Positions 20,193-31,978 of a stretch of 64,000 nt of DNA are shown here, piece by piece; the first letter of the stretch is position 1, and each line of letters starts with the position of its first letter. Both the position numbers and the translations under genes were made by a program. The stretch comes from Lenzites betulinus. Lineage: Eukaryota > Basidiomycota > Agaricomycetes > Polyporales > Polyporaceae. The stretch covers positions 310,001 through 374,000 of the forward strand of contig JABYQU010000007.1 in assembly GCA_022264855.1 (NCBI GenBank). Reading direction: 5' to 3'. The notes below the pieces were generated by a model, which had not been told where the DNA came from, searched no databases, and saw nothing but the letters and a program-made list of their open reading frames with translations.

Positions 20193-21541
20193 ATGGAACT
20201 GCATGCCTTCCTCGTACTTGTTGTAGCTGCCTCTCTCCAAACCACCGCTCGCAGTCTATCCGACATACCTGGTGAGCAACATGTTTACAGGCCCTCGCTC
20301 TTTGTGGGCTGACAAGACATCGTACGTGCCAGCCCGGCAAAGTCTGAACATCGGGACCAGCCTCGCGCCGGTCTGCAGTAATGCGAAGGCTGTCACAAAC
20401 TCGACCATCACCTTGGGTGCTACGACTGTCAAACTCGCACAGTTTTCCTGCGCGCCCATCATTCGCCCGACCGATGACGGATTGTCTTCCGATAACGGTC
20501 CCTCGAGCCTTGCGCTCTCCCCTTCACCCCTTGCACGGACCATCACTCGCACAAGGACAGTCACAAGCACTAGGACAGCAACATCGACTCGGACGAGGAC
20601 CGCCACAGATACGACTACCGCTCTTCGTACTGCGACTACCACCGCTACGGCAACGGCAACGGCTACAGAGACTGATACTGCGACGGTGACCGCTGTGTCG
20701 GTCACTACTGATACTGCGACCGAAACCGACATCGAGACCGAAACCGCGACTGAGACGTCGATTCAGGTCACCACCAGTCCCACGACAATTGTGCAGAGCG
20801 TCACGGACACTGCGACAGAAACGGACACCCTAATCACGACCACTGCGACCACTGTTATCGAAAGTTTCACTGCGACCGAGACTGCAACGGCTACGGAAAT
20901 TGACGTTACGACGAGCGCGACGACTCTCATCCAAAGTACTACGGACACCGCGACTCTCACGGTCATTGACACATTCACTGCCCCCATCCCAAGCCCCACC
21001 GTCAACAACGTGTGCGCAGAAACATGTAAGTCCTGCAGCTACCCTCTACCCTTGCGCCATGACACCCGCTGAGCACTTTGTGTAGGCTCGACTGTCTGCG
21101 GCCAGTCGGGGGGCTTCCCGCCGCTCAATGAAGACTGCGCGAGGCTGGTCGACACACTTAATAGTGCCCTCACGACGGGGACGAGTCCGCTCGTCGACGT
21201 CGAATCCGGACATATGTTTACCGCAAGCCATGGAACGTGCCGTTTCGCGTTCTTCAACTTTGCCCCGACGACGCTGGAAACATGTATCCTGTCTGTGGTA
21301 TGTCTGGGTCCCCAGTGGGTACGGCTCCAAGCCAGTGGATGACTTACCGCGTTGTTTGGCAGATACGTTCTGCGTCCGCTGCCTTGAGCGGATGTTTGGA
21401 AACTGCGCAGCCGGTTCTGATCTCGGAGGGCTTGTGTCTTGCCTCCGATAGCTTGTGGGAAGTCACGTAAGTGGCTTGATATTCAGGCTCGCTTTGCATA
21501 CTATCGAGGTGCTGACGTCGATTAGGGTCACGCACTCTTGA
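20193..21541 (+). CDS. secreted Thr/Ser-repeat protein gene B (intact paralogue of A)
   Basis: Five exons: 20193-20271, 20333-21025, 21086-21297, 21363-21467 and 21526-21541, all in phase. The signal peptide (MELHAFLVLVVAASLQTTA) is followed by a short region with two cysteines (APVCSN, FSCAP), a long Thr-rich repeat region built on TATETDT-like units, and a C-terminal domain of about 110 residues with conserved cysteines (TVCGQSGGFPPL, EDCARLVDTL, ASHGTCRFAF, LETC, EGLCLAS). The repeat stretch suggests an O-glycosylated stalk or wall-associated spacer that displays the cysteine domain outside the cell. The pattern resembles small effector-like or glycan-binding domains of fungi, but no confident family match can be made by eye. 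Gene A is its disrupted neighbour, so the pair arose by tandem duplication. Confidence 0.85.
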
Positions 21542-22073
21542 AGATGAACTAGGCGGAGAACATATAGCATGCGAAATTACCGTGGTGGAGGAGCAGTCTG
21601 TGGCATAACCACCAATAACCACGGCCACCCTTCGTAGTGCTACTGTAGATAAAGTACAAGCAGTACTGATGGACAGTGTGTCGTTATCAATCCACTGTTC
21701 GAGTGTGATCGAGCCTTGCGATACGAGTCGTTTGCTATCTATTACTCCCAGCAATACTGATTCAGCTTACGTCTCGGATTCTGGGTACAGTATAATGACA
21801 GCCAAGGGGGCATTGTGCTGTATCGCGACTGTATGTGCTGCGTCTGGGCATTGCGCACAGAGGAAGTGAGTGACGATACGATCGTGCGGGGGCCGACGTA
21901 TGGTGATGGCAGTGCTAGTCCGCGTATATTATCAGCCTCTCAGTACTTAGACTGTAAAACCTGCCCTCGAGCTCTTGCCAACTCACCAATAACTCTCACC
22001 ACCGGCGGGGCATCACTGCCTTTGTACATCTCCCGCTTCCGGGCCCATTACCGGACCACTGGTACAGTTTACG
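21542..22073. other. intergenic
   Basis: About 530 bp between gene B and the F-box gene. Short frames only; nothing recognised. Confidence 0.5.
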
Positions 22074-24561
22074 ATGATGAGTCTACCCAAAGCCGCCCAC
22101 AACTCTCGGGTGATCCGCCAAAGATATTTTGAGGAACAAAGTCGGCTGAATGAAGAATACGCGGCCCGGGAAGCTGGTGTCGAAGTTCAAGTTGAGGCCC
22201 CCAAGCCTCCAGTCGAGACAAAACCGCGCAGGTTTCGCAATGTCGGAAAGTTGGCAAAACTTCTTAATATGCCTTTGGATGTCTTTTTTGAGGTACGATG
22301 GCACGCTCGCTTGGTCAGGAGCGTAGACCACGACGCTGACAGCATTTTTTGGGTTACTAGATTGCGTCTCACTTGCATCCTCTAGACATCCTACGTCTTT
22401 CGCGCACATCCAAGGAGTTCCGTACGATGCTCCTGAGCCGCACATCGCGACACGTATGGGCCGCAGCTCGCGAGACGGTCGTTCCACCGCTCCCAGCGTG
22501 CCCGGCGCACTTGAGTGAGCCAAAGTACGCCACGATTGTGTTCGAGAATCTTTGCATGGTCAGTCTCTGCTCGTTGATCATCTGAACCATCCCTGATGAC
22601 TATTTGTACTAGGCATGCGGTGCCGGCCGTTCGATAGCGAACGTAGACTACGCAATACCCGTCAGGCTATGCGTGGCCTGCTGGAGAGCTAAGTGCGTCG
22701 TATACGGCACATGGCCTGTCCCTTCATTCTGACACCCAGAGCGCCTTCTGTTAGTGTCCGCAAGGGGAGCGTACTGATGAAAGAATCGAAGTCAAAGGAC
22801 ATTATAGCGAATGTCTTGCTCGCTATGCCACAGGCGAAGCCGGGTAATTGCATTCACATCCAGATTGCGTGCCAGTTTAGTGTATCTTAACCCCTCATCT
22901 CCTTTCACGTCAGCTCGGTACACACCCCGACCACAACGTGAACAATTCAAGAACAACACCTTGAAAACCCTCTTTTACGAGGGCGAATTCCTGTCTGTCG
23001 TTGCAGATATTCGCACCCGCATTGCCCAGGGCGATAGCGAAGCCAGTATAGAAGCTTTCATCGAAAACCGCCAGACAGAGGCTATGGAGCGAATCAACGT
23101 AGGGGACAACTTTCCGATCTCATGAGCATGGGCGTGGGCTCATTGCTTTGTGCCTGCTAGTTCAGCTGCGAGATGGCCATCTGGGACAACCTCAATGTGC
23201 GCACGCACAGAGTGGCGGACCGCGATGCGCAAGCTGAGCGCACTGCGGCGTGAGTCCATCCCGTCTTCATGATACCCCGCAGTACTCACCCTCTCGAATC
23301 GAAGCATCGAAGAGAAGTTGAAAGAGATGGGCTATGAGCGCTCTGATTATCCGAAAGGTTCACATTACTGCGAGTTTATGATGATGTTCTGGCAGCCTCG
23401 CAAGCTCACGACCAAAAGTAATGGCCGCATGCACCAACTCCGTCTGCTACTGTGCTCACTATTGCTCTAGTCTGGAACACCATTCGTCCCAAGCTCGTGT
23501 CAATGCTGGACGCTGAGCGCAAGCGGCGTGCCGCCGAGGCCTTTACGCTGAAGTGGCAGCGTCGCAAGAAGCAACTGGCAATCCGCTACGAGGAGTTTCT
23601 TCTCACAGATCGCGACGACCGCAAGAGTATGATGCCCGGGTTTGCCGACTTGTACGCGGAGATACCTAGCCTGAAGTCTCTCATGACGGCGGATGACCCA
23701 GACAAGGACGTCTCGCCGGAAGACTTTGCCACTATCGAGGATGACCTCTTCGAGCACGCCGAGGAATACCTGGTGGATGTGCGACAACAGCTCGCGGACT
23801 TGCTGCGCAAATTCGACCCGACCCTTGGCACGAAGAAACCAGCCGTGCCCGCACCGGCAGCTTGTGCAGAAGAGTCCAGCGAGGCTGAAGACGAAGAGGA
23901 TACCGACTCGAGCGACGAGGACACCGACTCGAACGACGAGGACAGCGAATCGAACGACGAGGATAGTACCGACTCGGACGACGGCCCCGATGCCGACAAT
24001 ACGGCACTCCTGGATATGCCAAAATCGCTCTTCGTATGCACCTCGCATGAATACAACGCATACAGCCAGCTATGCCTGAAGCCGCTCTCCTGGGCGGGTT
24101 TCGTAGAGCACTGGCAGGAGGCGCACCCGATGAAGCGGATCGCGAATGCACATGTGCAAGTAGCGCGGCATTACTGGGAGCACCTCTCCCGTGTGCCCCC
24201 CGCGCTCGGCGTACCGGATGAGACCAGCCTTTCCGAGCTCGAGAACCTCGCGCGTTCCGGACGGCCGACGTGCACCTGCTCCAGACCCGAGTTTGGCGAT
24301 CTATATGGGCCCAATCTTGAGGGTGACTACTTATCCCTCTACCGAATGGTATGTACTCCATCTGTGCACCGCTAGAAGAACTGACGCTGAGGAATGTTGC
24401 TTGGTGATCAGCTCAATCACATCTGTTCTTGGAAGGGGTGAGTAGCAACATGTTGCATGTTGCATTCCTATTAATGAGCCCGTTTGTCCAATAGACCTCA
24501 TTCCGTCACATTCGAACCATTCGAACCATATGGAGATCATCCTGCGTGTCGGGTTGTATGA
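22074..24561 (+). CDS. F-box domain protein (agaricomycete type)
   Basis: About ten exons. The N-terminus (MMSLPKAAHNSRVIRQ) is charged. The F-box spans the first intron: KLLNMPLDVFFE joins IASHLHPLDILRLSRTSKEF, the usual Leu/Pro-rich core that binds Skp1 in SCF ubiquitin ligases. A Cys-containing segment (MACGAGRS...LCVACWR) follows, typical of this expanded mushroom family. The large exon from about 23470 has a basic helical region (RKRRAAEAFTLKWQRRKK), an acidic Asp/Glu/Ser repeat tract (23880-24000, SSDEDTDSNDED) and a conserved C-terminal part. Last exons end EPFEPYGDHPACRVV with TGA at 24559-24561. The substrate is unknown. Start could be ATG 22074 or 22077. Confidence 0.8.
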
Positions 24562-24884
24562 CACTGCGAGTTCTGCATAATCGTAATGCCAAGAGATGTT
24601 AACGAGTGTCGTCTTTCCAAGTACTTTCGGCGGTTTGCAGTGATCGTGTTCCAGTTCGAACCTGGGATTGAGGGGACACGGACGGGAGGGTTTGTAGCAG
24701 TAAGAAATAGTTTATTGCGTACCATACACATGCGAAGGTCCGTCCGTCCATCTCAGCCCGGATACACGACTGCACCATCCGCGGCTACCATTACGACACG
24801 CCCCGACTTCGAGCCCAAGCTCACAAACGCATAAGACCAATGCCAAGACCGAACCCAAGAAGGAGCCTCAAACGCCCGAACCGC
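24562..24884. other. short convergent intergenic region
   Basis: About 320 bp between the 3' ends of the F-box gene (+) and the protease-like gene (-). Nothing recognised. Confidence 0.6.
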
Positions 24885-26872
24885 TCATACATGGCTCGAC
24901 GACGAGGCCGAGAAGGCAGTCTGCTGCGGACTCGTGGGCGGGCTGCCCGACAACGTATCCATCCGGTGCTTGATCTTCGAGTCGCGCATGTACCCAACGG
25001 GCGACGACAGCCCGGTCTCGGACGCCTCCTCGTACGACGGCGGCGCGATGCCCGAGCCGTGCGGGTCGTGCATGCCGAGCAGCGGCGAGTGCGCCGACGC
25101 GGGCGGCGAGGCGGGGAACCCGGGCGTGTGCGGGTCGAGCCCGGGGTGCGAGCCGAGCGTGTACGGCTCGACGGTGGACGCGACCTTGTGCTCCTCCTCG
25201 AGCTCCGCCGCGCGCTTGAAGAACGTGTTGTCCTGCCGGCGGCGGATGCAGAAGAACGCGAGGAGGCCGATCGCGACGACGCCCGCGACGCCGCCGACGG
25301 TGCCGCCGACGATGGCGCCGATGTCGCGCGACTTGGTGGAGGAGGCGGAGCGCGGGGCGAACCCGACGATCGCTTGACCGGTCTGGGGGATGTTGAAGAT
25401 GCTGCAAAGAAGAGCGGGTGCGGATGAGTGAGCAGTTCGTGTGGAGGCTGCTGCGGGCCGGCGATGGGACGGACGTACACGTAAAGCTGCGCGATGAAGT
25501 TTTGTCCGAGGATGTATTGCGTCACTGAGGGATCCGTGAAGCCCTCGATAAGACTGACGCATTGCCCGTCGCCCTGGTTGACGACAAGGACAGACTGATC
25601 AACGCTGAAGCCCTGCTCGCCGATGAACACCGTGAACGTGATCTTAGTGTCGCACGGCACAATCCAGGAGTTTGTCTGTCCCGCAATCGTCGACATCTGC
25701 GTCTGCTGAGAACCGGTGATAGCGTCATCTGGGATCACAGAACAAGACAAGCGTGCCCGGTCAGCACTCCAGCGCATAGCTTCTGCATCCGGGATGACCT
25801 ACGGATCAACCGTGCTTGTTGCTCAGGCAAGTAGAGGCCCGAATAGTAGGGGTCCACGTTCACCAAGATAGAGTCGTTGACGCCTACGTTGTTGGTACCA
25901 ATCTTAGCGGTCCATCCATCAAGTTCAACTGTGAGATCTGGCTGCGTGTTGTTTGCCAGGTAACCACTGGTGATGCTGTCCTGCGCGGTCCGCCATTGCA
26001 CCTGGTCCGTCTGGTAAGCGGACTCATCTGGCTGAAGCCAGTGCAGAGTTCCAGCATCGGAGTCTGCGAGGGAGCTCGAGCCTGAGGCGATCTTCAAGGT
26101 AGAGCTGTTGCTCGGGATGACCGGGGAATTTTTCAGGTCAAGCCCGAAAGTGAAGTTAGAAGCGTCCGGGTTACGAATGTAATATTGCCCGTATAGCCCA
26201 TCGTCGAAACTGGCAGAGAAGCCCGCAGCAGTGGTTGGCTTCTTCAGCGTGCCCAGCCCGAGAAGCCCGGAGACGCTTTGCTCGAACGGGGAGCCCTGCG
26301 TCTGGCCGTCCATGAGAACAACTACAGAAATGTGTTCCAGTATGTACGCCAGAGAGAAAGTAGGAAACACTAACCAGTCTGGTTCGGGTACGCCCATGAG
26401 GAGCCGTTCGCTGTGTAGATCTTGCAGTTCTCCTTCATCAGAGAACCACTGAAACTTCCACCACCGAGCGCCATGGACGACTGTCCAGATAGGTCCTTTG
26501 CGGAGGAAGACAAGCCGATATCATATCTGCAGGAATGAGCGGGGCGCTTTTGCGACACCGACAGCTACAAAAACTTACAGAGGCGTGTCGCTGCAGTCGG
26601 TGCAGCTCTTGCTAGCGACTGCCGTGTATCCGAGACTGGTCGTCAACGTGAAATTGAAGTTCTGGACTTGCCCAGTGGACTGACAAGGAAACTATCAAGA
26701 AACCGTGCATGAATACAGGATGATGACAGCTTACCATGCCCACGCCCATCATCGGGCGACCGCCCGGACTAAGTATCAGCGGGAGGTCGATACGTGCGGG
26801 AGGAGTGAACGTCGCCGCGAGCGCATAGGTCGCACATAGCGATAGCAGAAGGTGGGTCTTGTGCGAAAACAT
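24885..26872 (-). CDS. membrane-anchored pepsin-fold protein, predicted catalytically inactive
   Basis: Six exons on the minus strand from ATG 26872: signal peptide (MFSHKTHLLLSLCATYALAA), an A1-type aspartic-protease fold, one transmembrane helix (GAIVGGTVGGVAGVVAIGLLAF) followed by basic CIRRRQ, and a Ser/Pro-rich cytoplasmic tail with a PPxY motif (PPSYEE). The fold is recognisable from GLLGLGTLKKP, the LPEQ...AITGS stretch, WIVPCD and YILGQNFIAQLY. The place of the first catalytic DTG reads LTTSLGYTAV and the second reads NVDPYYSGLYLPE, so both DT/SG triads are lost. It may act as a binding protein or receptor-like protein rather than a protease. The PPxY tail could recruit WW-domain ubiquitin ligases of the Rsp5 type. 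Exon joins keep phase (for example the join giving RLIHDAITGS). Confidence 0.85.
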
Positions 26873-29800
26873 TATGAAGATCTAGGAAACAAATGCCGAG
26901 CTTCGCATGCGACTTCAGCATAAGCTTGTAATGACCAGACAGCTAGAGTACGCACAAGTCGTGATGAGGCCAAGCGCGACGTTCCCGGAGACGCAGAAGA
27001 AAGGCGAGAAAACGAGGAGACCGGGCCTCCCGACTTGGAGCAGGACGAGGAAGAGAGGGGGGAGGGTCTCAGGAGATGGCATCGTGTGTTGGGATATAAG
27101 ACGCTGTCCCGGAAGCCAATCATTCAGCAGTCCACGCGCTCGACGCCCGCTCCCCGCCCGCACTGGCGACTTGATCCCGGACCCCGGATCTCCCCCAGCC
27201 GCCCCTCTCCAGCTCCAGGCCCCTCCCCCCACTACTTGTCGCTCTGGCCTCGTCGCTACGCATGGGCGCATTGACATCCACCTTCGTCCACTGCAGCCCG
27301 ACACATTTTGAGGACCTGAGTGCGTGGTGCCTGAGTGTAGGATAATGAGCGCCCACAAGCCGCAACGCGATCAATACAAACCTACTACTCCGGGGACCCC
27401 GGACCACAGCGCAGGCGCCCTGCTGCTCGGGCTATATAATCCTGCACCGCCGAGGCCGATGTCTCAGCCCAGCCACAAGGGGTCGATCCTTATCCACCTT
27501 ATTTGAAAGAGATGTAATTCTGCCTCGACAAGTGCGAGCCCACCCACGAGGATCCTACCCTCAGCTTCACTACCTACTCGTCTCAGGAATGAAACCGCAA
27601 ACGAAATCGAGGGTTCTCGCACCGGTGTTTTTGAGGTCGGGCGCCACGGTAATGGCTCCATCAACGTTCATCCAAAGTTGGGGTGGGCGCCGAAGCCACA
27701 TGGAGAACTGCCTATAACAGCTAGGTGCGCCCAGTGGCGGCTACAATTTGCGTTGATGGGTTATGAATTGCAGCCTAGCCGCGCCAGCGCAGCCTTAGCC
27801 TAAGCTAATGTGCGCTGACCCGGAGGGCTTACTTAGACTAGAGCTTCCGGACATGCAATGATGTCAGTCGCAGGTTGCAGCAGCTCGAGGAAAGTACCAC
27901 AGGTGGTGAGGTGCAACACTCAGACTGTTTGACATGAAGCGAAACGTGCCCAAGGTTTCATCGTGTTGAACGGGTGTTGAATGCGTTTGTTATACAAAAC
28001 TGTCGCGCGCGAACATGGGCGCGATCTCGAGGTAGGCGGACACAGACACGATCCGGTGAGCCTGCACTGCAGTTCGCGGATGTGAATCTCGACTCACTCG
28101 CTCGGTGGTCTTCATAAGCATGGAGCTGGACCGAGACTCGTCCAACCTATACACGTGCTGGTGAGCGCTCACACAACTTGCGATGTGAACATCTATCGCA
28201 AGGAGTGGGTGAGCGTTGACTGTGATGTATGACGCACAACATATGCCAAGTACATCGGTCGAGGATTTGCTGTCCACGCCCGAAACATCTTCAATCGGCC
28301 GAAATCCGAAAGACGGCAATTTGTCCCATGCCCTGCTACTATTTGCAAGACGTTGGGAGGCGAAATAGCTATCTTGAACGCGTTTAGTTCAAGAAGCGCG
28401 AGCGTGGTGGCGCTGGGACTCTGGAGGTCGTGTCGCGCCGAAGACTCGTGACCGCGATCTTGCTAAAATCGGCTTCGCCATGTGTAGTTTCTCGTAACAC
28501 TGAAGACTAGAACGTACAGTCGCCCAACTGTGCGGGGAGACGATATCGATATCAAGCTTCTCTGATAAAGCAAGGTTATGAGCACGCGTTGAACACAGCT
28601 TAACTGGAACATTCATGTCCTAGACATAGAACGCACTTCAGAGACTTCATGGGGGCGGCAATACGATGCCGAGTCCCACAGGAGCCTCAGCATAAACTCG
28701 ACGTGCACACGACGCATGGCCGGTTTCTCAAGCATGAATAGGACGAACGTCGTCCGGTGCCGAAGTGTAACCGGTCAATAGCTTGCCGCACGCCCACGGC
28801 TAGCAGAGTTATGCACCCGACCCCGATTGGCACTCACGATTAATGGACATCGCCAAGTGCGTCGTTCGGCCTCCGCGGTCTTTATCAACCTTCATAAAAT
28901 GGAAGCGCAAAGCTTGGGTAGTCTGTCAACAGAATCCGCCGCGAAGGTGTCGTAAGATGTGGAGAGCACGACAGCCCGGGGAGTTCCACAGCAGCCACAT
29001 ACGTACCGGCGTTTTGCATCCGTGCAATACATAGCTCCGCCGACTGCCATCGGGCGGCGCCTGGACACGCGTATGTATTGGGTGGAAGGTTATGATACGG
29101 TTCCGAAGAACTATGGTGCTTTTCAGGGTCTTGGGGCCGTCCAAGGGCCGCACGGTTAGTGCGCCTTCTATCGGTGGTGTCAACGGTGGACCCCAACCAC
29201 GCCTTCCGACATATTCCCTATGTTATTGAGTTCTTGTGAGTGCGCACAACGGCACCGCTTCAGCCACCGGAGTGGCGGACTTACCAACCAATTGAATGAA
29301 TGTTGTGTGCCTGAGTTCTTTCGCTCTGAGGCCCCAAATACGACGCGCTTCGCGGGAGTTAGACAGGACGCATCGCTGATTATGAGGCGCGGTCAGAAGT
29401 TGGTGTGTTGGAAGGCACTAGGAGGATATGGACATCCAGCGATGCGATACGCTGCTCCGGGGTTGGCTTAAGAGCAACGCATTCGCGAACGTTCTGACCG
29501 GAAATAGGGGAGACGATGATCGTCGTAAGCCCAGAAGACATCTTCAGGCCCTTTTATGTTTCTATCTGGTATCACTACTTCTAACTCATTGTCATTGTCA
29601 GGTCAGTCGGTTTGCACAGGCGAGATCACACAACTCACCTCATCTGACACGCACTCATTGGCGCGACATGAATATTGATATCTTGAAGACACACTCTCGC
29701 CCTGACGAGGCGTTCTCAGGCGCAGAGCATCGTACGGTGTGAACGCCGGGGACCTATGAGGCTACATGGCTTGCCGGCCAGACGCGGCCACCTAATCTTG

Positions 29801-30228
29801 GTATGCCCGTGCGAGCTGCATAGGAAGGCGCAAAGGCAGGGCCAGGCACATGCGTAGGAACGCGAATGGATGAACAGACCGAGATAAACATACCACCAGG
29901 TTCGAGTTGCCGGGATGCCGGACAGCTCCGTATGGGACAACGGTCTCAGAGACGCGGGCCTACAGACATTTACATTGGAGATGTATCATATTAACCTGTT
30001 AGATCCCATACGGCTTGTTAGAAACAATCTTTCTCAGAGCGCACAGAACATCACTTACCTGATGATGACCAAGACTTCTAAAAGAAAAATGATATGCAGT
30101 ATATGTGTAAATTAGCGATGCATGCTTTTGGTCAACGTCATATCATATCCATATCCATCTCCACTGGTCCGACTCCGCTCGAAGGTTTGCATAGCAGCAA
30201 GACTGAGCGACCATTCTCATTCGTCTTC
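26873..30228. other. 3.4 kb without a recognised gene
   Basis: Between the protease-like gene and the 3' end of Brl1. It includes the upstream region of the protease-like gene and a TATATAA at about 27433. Short frames occur on both strands (26907-27407 overlap antisense), but none shows a domain or consistent splice phase. Confidence 0.5.
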
Positions 30229-31693
30229 CTACTTGACCTTGGCGGCCTGTCCATCTTCCAACCGACGACGCCGCGGCGCGAGCTCGTCTGACACGTCATC
30301 TCCGCGCCTCCACCCCTTCGCGCCCATGTCGTGCGCAGGAGGAAGGTAGCCATACGGAGCGGGGAACGGCACTGCAGGGGCGATGGGGTATGGCGGGACG
30401 TGCGCGGGCGCAAGGTGTGTCGCAGGGTTGACGCGCGAGCGGAAGAGCGTGAGGACCGAGTTCACGAAGAGCGTGAGGGACCCCAACGAGACGATCGTGA
30501 ATGCCTGTATGCGCAGTGTTAGCCAATCTCAGGTCGAGCTTCAGAGGCAAGCACTTACCAGAGCCTTCCAGCTAATAGGCTCGACGAAGGAGTTGAGTAC
30601 TTCGCCGAGGACCTCGAGGCTGATGCGAGCACGGCCGATCTTCGATGGGTCGCGGTTCATGCAGGTCTCCCATGTCGCGCACTGGTGTGCCATCGCTGGC
30701 ACAGCGTTGTCCGCGCAGAGATTTGTTTTGTAGAAGTACGCGCATTGAGCGATTTCTTGGACAGCGTCCATCGAGTACTCCGCGACGCGGTGTTCGACGT
30801 CATGTTGCACCGTAAAGATGAACTGCACCACGAGGTAGAGGAAGATGAACGCGAGTGACGCGTTGAAGAGTACTTGGACGTAGCTGCGAACAGTCCGACA
30901 CTGGTCTGCATTGCTTCATGGGAACAGTAGATTGATGAAGGACGCACCCGAGAAGACGATAGGGCAAGTCGGACTGCGGCGCTGTCGGGCCCGCGAGGTT
31001 GAGAGTGTAGTGATTCGTGGTCTTCTGCGCGACAGCACCGTACCGGTCATCCTCATTGCCGCTCTCTTCCGCCGAATCTTCGTCGTCGTCCACTCTTGCT
31101 CGGCGCCGTCCAAGCTGGCTCCGCTCTCTCGTCTTGCGTTTGTTGAAGACCCGACGTAGCGCACCGACCGCCATCGACCGCTCACCATCAGTTTCGGACT
31201 CCTTTTCCGGGGACACGATTTCGGACATGTCGATGTCTTTTAGTTCAGGCTGAGGAAATGCCTTCTCCGGGGAAAAGCTTGGTGGAGGTGCCCATGCAGG
31301 TGAGTGCGGTGTCTGGGGTGCCGGCTCTTGGAAGAGGAAAGGAACATTGTTATGTTGACCGAACGTAGGCCAAGAAGGCGTATGAGGAGTACCGGGGAAT
31401 GTGGGAGTTGAAGGGTTGAGCTCCGTGAAGGTACCTATGCCTGGTATGAGTACGGACAAGAGTGAAGCGAACGGGTAAAGAAGCCGGTTGGCTCATAGCA
31501 GACTGAGCGGTCCACCTATGTCGCGCGGGGACGATCTATAGAACGTATGTTGAGGGTACTCACGTTTCTTCGGTGTCTGTGGATCTTGAGCTGTGGCTGC
31601 CCACACGGGCTTAGTGTTGCTGCTAGGCCGGGAGGTGAATTCGAAGTCCATCGGAGTCTCCGTCGACCTCTCCGGGCGTAAACGGTGTGCCAT
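30229..31693 (-). CDS. BRL1: Brl1/Brr6 family nuclear-envelope protein
   Basis: Four exons from ATG 31693 (exon 1 to 31564). The N-terminal half is Pro/Ser-rich and acidic with a basic stretch (RRVFNKRKTRERSQLGRRRARV). The Brl1/Brr6 core begins at the third exon: a first membrane helix (VLFNASLAFIFLYLVVQFIF), a lumenal domain with four conserved cysteines (CAYFYKTNLC, HQCATWETC), the DPSKIGRARISLEVLGEVLN segment, and a second helix (AFTIVSLGSLTLFVNSVLTL). The C-terminus is Pro-rich then basic (RRRRLEDGQAAKVK). Family members sit in the inner nuclear membrane and assist nuclear pore assembly and lipid balance in yeasts. The lumenal cysteines are all present. It is transcribed away from ClpP across a 285 bp shared promoter. 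Confidence 0.9.
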
Positions 31694-31978
31694 GACGTAT
31701 CGTTACGAGCTTAGAAAGCGCCCAGTCGTAGTTTGTGTCGTTAATGTCTATATGCAGGCCACGCAGGTATGCTGGCCGAGATGGACAAGAGCAAAAGAGA
31801 ACGAGGTGAAGTCGGACGCAGACTGGCGTGGCTGAGCCGCTCTCGCTAGCGCGCAAACGCGTGGATCACGTGAACGTGGTGCACGCCTACGCGCCTAATT
31901 TCCTTGCGCGCGGCTTTGTGTGCACCATCAACTCACCGTGAACTCGTCTGCTTCAGTCTTGTTCTCGAATTCCTAGCC
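31694..31978. promoter_or_regulatory. bidirectional promoter between BRL1 and ClpP
   Basis: 285 bp separate the two start codons. No obvious TATA box lies close to either ATG, as is common for divergent housekeeping promoters. Specific factor sites were not assigned. Confidence 0.5.

Noticed and set aside
24840..25427. 195-residue plus-strand frame
   Set aside because: Antisense of the transmembrane and tail region of the pepsin-fold gene; Arg-rich shadow.
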